Source: Magicicada septendecula (taxonomy: Eukaryota > Arthropoda > Insecta > Hemiptera > Cicadidae). From it: DNA of 64,000 bases. Location of the stretch: contig JAWRYS010000734.1 of NCBI GenBank assembly GCA_034769895.1, positions 1 through 64,000 on the forward strand, written 5' to 3'. This document shows, in pieces, positions 55,750-64,000 of the stretch. Under the pieces are notes generated by a model. That model did no database searches, was not told the origin of the DNA, and saw nothing but the letters and a program-made list of their open reading frames with translations. The translations under genes and the position numbers were made by a program. Positions within the stretch are counted from its first letter, which is position 1, and each line of letters starts with the position of its first letter.

Positions 55750-56403
55750 GTATTGTTTTCTGAAAATAAAGATAACAATAACACCGAGAAAATCAAGTGC
55801 ATAAAAACCAACCGTAGGAGAATAAAGAAGAATCGAATAATTAAGAAGATGAAGAAAACAAGGGAGATAGGAAAAGTATATAAAAAGAAAATAATAAAAA
55901 CCAGAGAAGAATTAGAAATGGTGAAGAACGGACTGATTGAGGTATTTAATTTACCAATTACTGACCGGAGAGAAATAATGAAATATAAAGATTGTAGGAG
56001 GAATCTAAAGGAAATTATAAAAGGAATTCACAACCAACCAGTGGATAAAAACTTCAGCAAATCCATGAGAAAACGGAAATTACCCAAACTTGAAAGGACG
56101 GACAACAAAACAGTGTATAACAAATTAAGGAGGTCCCTGAAACACTGGAGCACACCAGAAATGGAATTACAGAATAAAAGATCAATAATAACATTAATGA
56201 GAGAGTTACAATTAACTTCTCTGATTAATCAACAAAGTAATCAAGATGTAGTAAATGAAGCAGTCAGGGAGACAAAGGAACATATGATAGTAGAGGAATT
56301 ATGGTACAAGATGGAGGAAACCTATATCACAAGGAAGAAAATAGTTCTACACGCCAAGGTTATCCGAACCACAAGTGCAGAGGAACTGATGGACCATGGG
56401 TAA

Positions 56404-57189
56404 ACTAAGTGAAGATACCACACACCAAGAAAAGGGACTGATCTTCGAATTACTAACCAAGCAACCCAATGGAAAGGAAGGAGTAGTAAATTAAATTCAA
56501 CCACTAAATAATCACCAAAACAAGAGGGGACAAGAAATGACTCAACAACTAAGGCGATTTAAATGAGAACTACTAAACCATAATAAATAAACTTAAAAAA
56601 TTATCCAGAATAAATGTTCAACCATCAAACATTTGAAGGAGTAGAGAAGAAAGACAACAAAGAGTGAAATATACAAGAGGAGGCAATAATAATGAAAGAA
56701 AAAGAGAAGATCACATTACAAAAAAGTATAAATAACAAGGGCCTGTGTACAACACGATGTATAACACTATATATACCCCTATTTCATCACCAAAGATAAT
56801 GGTAACAATACTTACCAAATAAGTAATATAAACACAAAAAAGATAAAAGGAGTTTACAATCAAGCTTCAATAAAAAAGTTTTATGAAGAAAAATAAATTA
56901 CTAGAAATAGAATAAACAAATTTCAAAATTCAAAAAGTTTGTAAGAGCAACTTACTACCTTATTTAGATGACATATTATGAGGAATGGAAAAAATAAAAT
57001 AAATGAATAAAAATATAAAAAACAAAGGAATAAGTTACCAAAATTCCTACCAAGTAAAATCAACTTACAGTCCAATAAAGTTGATATATGACGTATAAAA
57101 TAAAAAATTATAATAAGGGAATAAGTTACAAAAAATACCTATAAAAAAAAGTAAGAATCACAAACTTAAGATAATATTTAAACAAAAGG
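56404..57189 (+). repeat. Tail of copy C4, left part
   Basis: Same as the C2 and C3 tails up to AACAAAAGG; then an LTR element is inserted. Contains the first GTAAG...CTTAC hairpins. No gene. Confidence 0.75.
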
Positions 57190-58452
57190 TGTTATCTTAC
57201 TTATAAAGTCACTGTGAGGGCGGCATTTGTTATCTTACTCCTTCTCGTTCCATAATAATCTCTTTACATTATATGTGAAAATACTACCATACTATGGCAC
57301 GTGTGTGTGTACTTACCATTTCTTGTTGCTGCCGGGCTCGTAATCTTCTTATGTTATATGCTTTTTTTACCTAAGGGGTGCCAGGATTCGTTTACAGCGA
57401 GATTTTGAGACACAGATGATGACACAAATGAATACACGGTATTGTTAAAAATAACCATCAAAATTTAATTCTCTATAAGGTATTACAGATGCGACCATGC
57501 GGTCAAAACAATGACGTCATATAAGATGACCAAAAACAAAATGGCAGTTATTTTTTATATCTCATTTTACTCTCTATACTTCTTTTGTCTGCTAAATTAA
57601 TATCAGTGTAAATTGTATTGCTGCAGCTTAAAACCATTTATTAATTGTTAGTTCGTTAATACACAAACCAATGGCCGCAGCATCTGTGATTATGGCCATA
57701 CGTTCACTCGCTCACTCTCACACACACTCATCTTTAGCCCAGTACATTCTTTTAATTAGTGATTCTGTATTAATGAGCTCATTAAACTATAACAAATGAT
57801 AAAATGGGACTTCTCTGCTTATCGTTTGGTGTTGTCCATCCGTTGCTGGTGGGTGACGCCCATGGTGATGGCCGGTGTTCGCCTCTAATTCTGCTGAGTT
57901 TAACTGGAGAGATATGTGCACTGAATTTACATTTTAATATTCATACTGTTAAACAAAGTGAGCTTTCATTGCTCTACTATTACTGATAATATTTTTATCT
58001 AGTTATTGTAAACTATTTGTAGAAAATTGTTCACACAGCGATACATCGCTGTGTCTCCTCTGAAGAATGGCGTTGAAATGAGAACGAGGCAAATGTAAAT
58101 TTGCGCTTGTGTGTGTATAGATTTACGTCACCACTCTTTTTCATACAGGACTAAGACTGGTTACATGCGTTGTCGTCAGTGCGTCATTGCTTTTGTTATG
58201 ACGGATCAGGGTTATTGTCCAATCGGACTTCGTATTGTAGTCTTTTCGTCACAAACACCGCCATGGTATATTTTGAGTTCAGCACGTCCATCGGCGACTT
58301 TGGTGTCTTACTCTGGCCGAAATTTTGTTGTTCCTTTTTTCCAGAGGGACAAGGTACCTAACCATTCTGTATGTTTAAAAAATACATAATAAAACATTGA
58401 AAACCCCTACATAACCCACAATTATGGTATTGGGCCAGTATGTACTGTTACA
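57190..58452 (-). repeat. 3' LTR of the second gag-only-like element
   Basis: 1263 bp; copy of 61703-62963. Short frames inside it (for example one starting MGLLCLSFGVV) are repeated in both LTRs and do not look like genes. Confidence 0.88.
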
Positions 58453-60355
58453 AACCCCCTCAAGGAAAATTTTTGTGTCGAAACCCAAAAAATTTCCTTG
58501 ACTCATTCACACTTTCCTAAAAGGATCAGTCTAGATACGTCACCACAACCCCCTATAACGTTACGAAAAAAAATTGTATCATCACTTACCCTTGGTCCCA
58601 TGATGTTGGTCGCACCCTCTGACCTTACTGGACTTCTCCTGAGAGATCCCTACACCATAAGGCCATGAGGCACTCTACACTCCTGTTCTGACGCTCCAGC
58701 CAGCCCAGGACTGCGGTCACAACACCACAAAACTCTGAAACATTCAATACAAAATTCAAAATAGTGGTCTGATACACTTACGCATCTACAACTGATATGT
58801 TCCCCTTTAGACGCATTGGTTTGTGTTTGGGGCATTGGTTTGTTTCTAATTCAAAAGTGTCACTTAACCACAACAAGACTTAAAATACATCGATTTTTTA
58901 CCACCACCAAATTCAATTTCTTATTTGTAAGAAAATAACAACGTCTATATGTAACTACATATAACACAATATATCAACAATTCTTTATTATACCCCAAAA
59001 TACCTTCACCTAATTATTTCTATAAATTCAGCTTACAACTATCATGGCAGACACTTTTTCTTTAAACTTTGTTGCTCAACTTATAATCATTTATCTATTT
59101 TGTAAATGGCAGCTTACTAGAATATTTTATTTAACTTCATTTATAACTTTAAACTTCCAACTTTAAAACCTACTATCTCTTAACACTTATCGTCATTCCC
59201 TGTAGTGACCTCCTAACCACACACTCTATTGCCCCCCAACATAATAAAACATCATAAAACATTGTACATTACATATTAACATTGTTACATTTACCTTACA
59301 TTAAACAATTTAAATTTACATGATTTGTACCAAACTTTATCACATTACTACTTCAACAATTCTCTGTTAACTTTTAATTATTTGACCTTCATTAGATTCT
59401 ATACAACAATTTCAAATTTATCCTTACCTTTCTGTTACATTACCTTCCTATCATGAATTTCCCTTTTCTAACCCTTCTATCCTTACTCGTTTGGGTGACT
59501 CTCTATTATTCATTTTTCTCTAGCTTATTTTGGCATTGTCAATCTAACCTTACTACCCCTTTTTTCTACACTAGCCGCTTCTAACCATTAATATATTTTG
59601 ACACCAATATCTCTTAATAACCCCCTTCACAAATCCCATTTAAAACCTCTGGCACCGCGCATTTTTTGTACTAGTATGTGTGTATTCCCTCACTATGCTC
59701 ATTCCCTTATCGGTTTCTGACCCTTTCAGATAACCCTTTCCGGAACACAACGATCCCTCCTGTCTCAACATCTCTCGTTGGACTCCTACACCAATACCCT
59801 TATTACAAAATATCACCATCAACAACTATAAAATTACCATCCACATTACTCACCTCTACATATAATTACTAACCACTGTGTCCCTAAAATATCTAACACC
59901 TCTTTATATTTTATCAACATCTCAACACTTTATTTTTCCTAACTCCCAATAACTTTATTTAACTAACTCCAATGCCCTTATTTGTCACTATTCCCCAAAC
60001 TCTTTACAACATTTCAACATTAATATACCATTAGAAATTCATCACTTACCAACTAACAACAATACCTCTCAATACCCACATCTATTACCTGCTTAATCAT
60101 TTACTAACCCTTTAGAATCTAAATCTCATAATATCATTTAAACTTCCTTTAGTTATTTAAACTCGTACAATACATGTTTACATAAAAAAAATTACATAAA
60201 ATACATAACAGTAAAAATACACAAATACATAGACATCAATACACAAAATATACAATTCACATAATCATGAAATCATTTACCATAATCAGTCCTAATCAGT
60301 CCATTTTTAAAAAACACTGTCCACACAATTAAATGTTCATAACACAATAGAAGGT
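58453..60355 (-). other. Non-coding internal region of the second gag-only-like element
   Basis: About 1.9 kb, C/T-rich on the plus strand, with only short scattered frames. I see no reverse transcriptase, protease or integrase motif on either strand. Confidence 0.5.
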
Positions 60356-61321
60356 CTACCCTCCATCGTTAAACAATAGTCTTATCTTCGGTCTGTACAA
60401 TTTATTTTTTATTAAATACATTATATTAACATCATTAATATAATACACATTTAAATTCTTATATTTTATAAAACCATCATAATTAATAGGGTTATTCCCT
60501 ATCAATTCAACATACAACTTGTCACGATCGGTTATGGTCCTGTCACCTTCAGTATAATTCGTCACAATCAGATAAGTTACTAAGTCATTATTTTCATTAT
60601 CATCTCCTACTACTGCTATATCCGCTTCATTACAAGGTAAGTACTTTTTATTTTTATTATATATCATCTCTACACCTAACCTTTTCATAAACTCTTCATA
60701 ATTTTTCTTTACTTTATATATCTCAATTTCTCTCTTTCTCTCTCTCTCAAAACATTTCTCACCATCATACCAAGCTACACACTCTTTCTCCATATATGCA
60801 GGGGACTCTACTACTTTATCACTGCACCACCTGTGAAGTGCACAAAAAAAACCAGGGACCACTTTATTTGTAGACCTTTTATCTTCCAAATACGCATTGA
60901 AGGCACTCTCGTCCTTCCTAAACACACGTGAAGTCTTTACTTCACCCCCTACTACAACATTACGGGAAAAATTTACCCCCTGCAACCCCTTTATCTGTAA
61001 ATTCTCTCTATACTTTCTCTCTAATTCATCAACACTTTTTATCACTTCATTATCAAATTCTACTCCCATTATACTTTTATCACCACTCTCAATACTCACA
61101 CAATTATTTTCTAACACCATATTTGTAATTCTATTATAATTCTCACCACTACTTACCTTGTCTTTATTTTCATTCAATTTATTTGATTCTCTACTATTCT
61201 CTACCCCCATTTTACTCTCGTAATTTTCATCTACTTGATTTAATTTGACATTCTGTAAAGTATTCTGCTTTTTTAGCTCATTCTCAAGGCTATCTAATTT
61301 TATATTAAGTGTACTGTTCAT
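60356..61321 (-). CDS. Coiled-coil ORF of the second gag-only-like element, unrecognised
   Basis: A 321-residue frame whose visible ATG gives MNSTLNIKLDSLENELKKQN; open sequence with similar heptads extends a little upstream. Residues 1-45 are coiled coil, 45-120 charged, and a central part holds ALHRWCSDKVVESPAYMEKE and WYDGEKCFERERKREIEIYK. The C-terminal part (DLVTYLIVTNYTEGDRTITD, then YYINDVNIMYLI) is more globular. No zinc knuckle. It occupies the place of gag after the 5' LTR. It is not similar by eye to the coiled-coil ORF of the tandem family. Function unknown. Confidence 0.5.
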   Translation of the reverse strand: MNSTLNIKLDSLENELKKQNTLQNVKLNQVDENYESKMGVENSRESNKLNENKDKVSSGENYNRITNMVLENNCVSIESGDKSIMGVEFDNEVIKSVDELERKYRENLQIKGLQGVNFSRNVVVGGEVKTSRVFRKDESAFNAYLEDKRSTNKVVPGFFCALHRWCSDKVVESPAYMEKECVAWYDGEKCFERERKREIEIYKVKKNYEEFMKRLGVEMIYNKNKKYLPCNEADIAVVGDDNENNDLVTYLIVTNYTEGDRTITDRDKLYVELIGNNPINYDGFIKYKNLNVYYINDVNIMYLIKNKLYRPKIRLLFNDGG

Positions 61322-61702
61322 CTGATTTAATTTGTCTTCGAACTTACTGTTTTGTTGTTCGAATTTGTCATTGATTAATGTAAATAAATTTTCTAATGAA
61401 ATTTTATTTTCAACTATTTTGGGTGTTTAGCTAATGTGTCTTTCCAATAACATGGATTCTGTCTCTGTGTTATCCATTTCCATGCTATTATTATTATCTG
61501 CCATTTTTATTTTAAATGTTGGAATTACTATTTCGCTCTACTTGTAACAAAATTACACAATTACTATTTACTCTGGTTGTCAACATAACCTCCATAACCT
61601 CTCTTGTTAGGTTCTGGATATCATCTCGTCACCCTCTATGTCTCTGAATCTGGCTTATTTATATAAAATAATTTTATATAAAGTCAACTGTTCGGGGCCA
61701 TT

Positions 61703-62963
61703 TGTTATCTTACTTATAAAGTCACTGTAAGGGCGGCATTTGTTATCTTACTCCTTCTCGTTCCATAATAATCTCTTTACATTATATGTGAAAATACTAC
61801 CATACTATGGCACGTGTGTGTACTTACCATTTCTTGTTGCTGCCGGGCTCGTAATCTTCTTATGTTATATGCTTTTTTTACCTAAGGGGTGCCAGGATTC
61901 ATTTACAGCGAGATTTTGAGACACAGATGATGACACAAATGAATACACGGTATTGTTAAAAATAACCATCAAAATTTAATTCTCTATAAGGTATTACAGA
62001 TGCGACCATGCGGTCAAAACAATGACGTCATATAAGATGACCAAAAACAAAATGGCAGTTATTTTTTATATCTCATTTTACTCTCTATACTTCTTTTGTC
62101 TGCTAAATTAATATCAGTGTAAATTGTATTGCTGCAGCTTAAAACCATTTATTAATTGTTAGTTCGTTAATACACAAACCAATGGCCGCAGCATCTGTGA
62201 TTATGGCCATACGTTCACTCGCTCACTCTCACACACACTCATCTTTAGCCCAGTACATTCTTTTAATTAGTGATTCTGTATTAATGAGCTCATTAAACTA
62301 TAACAAATGATAAAATGGGACTTCTCTGCTTATCGTTTGGTGTTGTCCATCCGTTGCTGGTGGGTGACGCCCATGGTGATGGCCGGTGTTCGCCTCTAAT
62401 TCTGCTGAGTTTAACTGGAGAGATATGTGCACTGAATTTACATTTTAATATTCATACTGTTAAACAAAGTGAGCTTTCATTGCTCTACTATTACTGATAA
62501 TATTTTGATCTAGTTATTGTAAACTATTTGTAGAAAATTGTTCACACAGCAATACATCGCTGTGTCTCCTCTGAAGAATGGCGTTGAAATGAGAACGAGG
62601 CAAATGTAAATTTGCGCTTGTGTGTGTATAGATTTACGTCACCACTCTTTTTCATACAGGACTAAGACTGGTTACATGCGTTGTCGTCAGTGCGTCATTG
62701 CTTTTGTTATGACGGATCAGGGTTATTGTCCAATCGGACTTCGTATTGTAGTCTTTTCGTCACAAACACCGCCATGGTATATTTTGAGTTCAGCACGTCC
62801 ATCGGCGACTTTGGTGTCTTACTCTGGCCGAAATTTCGTTGTTCCTTTTTTCCAGAGGGACAAGGTACCTAACCATTCTGTATGTTTAAAAAATACATAA
62901 TAAAACATTGAAAACCCCTACATAACCCACAATTATGGTATTGGGCCAGTATGTACTGTTACA
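61703..62963 (-). repeat. 5' LTR of the second gag-only-like element
   Basis: 1261 bp, over 99% identical to the left LTR; TG...CA ends. Confidence 0.88.
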
Positions 62964-62967
62964 AAGG

Positions 62968-63470
62968 TACCTAAAAAGGAATAAGCTACAAAAATTCCTA
63001 TAAAGTAAGAAAACTAACTTACAAAAAATTATCAAAAATAATATATAAAACAAAATAAAATAAACAAAAATAAGATCAAGCAAAAACTGCTAAAATAAAT
63101 ACCTAAAATTATAATGAATTCAAAGTATTCAAAAAAAAAAAAAAAAAACTGAACTGGTACGAGGAAAAAAGAGAAGTTATGTATAAAACAAATATACAAA
63201 AAAAAAATATGGCTAAAGCAGAATATTGCTAAATAACCAAGAAAAGAATAAAGATGTCTAAGATAATTAAAATGATCACAAGAAGAATAAAAAACAAACC
63301 AATGAAGATTTAGAAATGATGAAATTAACAACTAAATAAATAAAAAACAATCAACTGTATGAGTAGATGACAGTATACAGCAAAGGTACAGCGGAAGGAA
63401 GAATGAGTAAAAGGCCAAAGTGATCTAAAATCAAACCACAAGGTGGACAATCCCAAAATATATTATTATT
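62968..63470 (+). repeat. Tail of copy C4, right part
   Basis: Resumes at TACCTAAAAAGGAATAAGC after the LTR element and follows the C2/C3 tails to CCCAAAATATATTATTATT, the Penelope insertion site. Confidence 0.75.
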
Positions 63471-64000
63471 AAATATCACTATAGTATTGACGACTCTGAA
63501 CACTAAGTTTTTTATAAGTAAAAATGTAAAGTTTTACCTTACAGCCTAAACCGGCTTTCACCTTTAGAAGGCTTCATCAGAGGCTGCCATAGGTAGCGTT
63601 GTCCGTCTTGTTGTTGGCGACGGGATAGTTTTTTGAAAGATCGAAGCTGTGTGTGTGTGTGGTGAGATGTGTTCGAATAATGCGTGCGATTTGAATTGTG
63701 TCTGTTCCTTTAGGATGTCGTTTTTATTTGTTTTTGTGTGTTTGTATATTTCTAATTGTTCTAGAGTGTCTAGTTTTCGGCCTTTTGTGTGTACGTGTAG
63801 AATGTTCATGTTATTGTCGATGTTTTTATATGTGTGGTTTGCTTCAATGAGGTGGTTTGCAAAGGTAGATTCTGTAGTGGTGTGGAGTGCTTTTGTGTGT
63901 TCAATGTATCTCTGTTTGAAGCTACGTCCTGTCTGGCCTATGTAGAATTTATTGCAATTTGAGCAATTTAGCTTGTATACACCAGGTAGATCGAATTTGT
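63471..64000 (-). mobile_element. Penelope-like element, third copy at the same site (runs off the window)
   Basis: Identical left end (AAATATCACTATAGTATTGA) and position to the copies at 38031 and 42992. The minus strand encodes the C-terminal part of the GIY-YIG protein (NILHVHTKGRKLDTLEQLE). The reverse transcriptase lies beyond the window edge. Confidence 0.85.

Larger units (their letters stand above)
48752..56403 (+). pseudogene. Coiled-coil Gag-like ORF, copy C4, split by a Ty3/gypsy insertion
   Basis: The 5' part (48752-49510) matches copy C2 from MKRHHMVTRFDTKRG through the coiled coil to EMEIVEETSV. The 3' part (55754-56403) resumes with SENKDNNNTEKIK and ends EELMDHG. The interruption is a whole Ty3/gypsy element with a 4-base target duplication (GTAT). 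Apart from that insertion the copy is close to C2 and C3. Confidence 0.65.
57190..62963 (-). mobile_element. Gag-only-like LTR element, second type, whole ends
   Basis: A 5.8-kb element flanked by AAGG (57186-57189 and 62964-62967). The LTRs are about 1262 bp, beginning TGTTATCTTAC and ending CTGTTACA on the plus strand. The element runs on the minus strand. Just inside the right LTR the minus strand reads TGGCCCCGAACAGTTGAC, a primer-binding-like sequence. Inside the left LTR is a tract GAGGGGGTT that could be the polypurine site. The internal part is only about 3.25 kb with one recognisable ORF and no pol. The LTRs differ at about five bases plus one two-base gap, so the insertion is young. 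Confidence 0.85.

Noticed and set aside
57804-58389. Small frames (MGLLCLSF..., MCIDLRHHS...) present at 57.8-58.4 and again at 62.3-62.9 kb
   Set aside because: They lie inside the two LTR copies, so their repetition is due to the LTR; no coding signature.
58650-58835. Minus-strand frame MPQTQTNASKGEHISCR inside the second gag-only-like element
   Set aside because: Only 61 residues, no motif and no support from position; treated as non-coding.

Overview
The window looks like repeat-rich, AT-rich arthropod DNA, most likely insect. No host gene was recognised. The signs are a Polinton/Maverick with BIR (IAP-type) genes, a Jockey-like LINE ORF1, a Tigger (pogo) transposon, Penelope-like elements with a GIY-YIG nuclease, and LTR-type elements whose primer-binding site is complementary to the 3' end of an insect-type tRNA-Lys(CUU). 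The species cannot be named from the sequence.

Region 1 (1-9.85 kb): part of a Polinton, with its left end outside the window. Nearly all genes lie compactly on the minus strand. From the integrase end they read: BIR protein, two small unknown ORFs, further BIR proteins, integrase with chromodomain, FtsK/HerA-type packaging ATPase, a DUF8207-like protein, a fibre-like repeat protein, a PLA2-like protein, adenain-type protease, penton-like minor capsid protein and major capsid protein. A tRNA-like sequence sits among the BIR genes. No DNA polymerase B was seen, so it is probably to the left.

Region 2 (9.9-12.1 kb): a GC-rich minisatellite of about 150-bp units, dense in GTAAACA (a forkhead-type core) and headed by an inverted pair of arms. 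It abuts the 5' part of a Jockey-like LINE (ORF1 only, minus strand).

Region 3 (12.1-64 kb): a complex of one large repeat family, built as a non-coding module of about 3.5 kb (LTR-like 3' end), a tRNA-Lys primer-binding site, one coiled-coil Gag-like ORF, and a tail rich in GTAAG...CTTAC hairpins. No pol is present in any copy, so these look like gag-only (non-autonomous) LTR elements. There are two older copies (12.1-14.3 and 18.0-26.7 kb) with an inverted module between them (14.3-18.0 kb). After them comes a head-to-tail array of four younger copies (ORFs near 29.3, 35.3, 40.7 and 48.8 kb).

Later insertions date the array. A Penelope-like element sits at the same base in three of the four tails, so it entered before tandem duplication. 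A second Penelope family (46.4-47.0 kb), a nearly whole Ty3/gypsy element (49.5-55.7 kb, LTRs over 99% identical) and another gag-only-like LTR element (57.2-63.0 kb, LTRs over 99% identical) entered single copies later. A Tigger transposon (22.1-24.4 kb) sits in the older copy.
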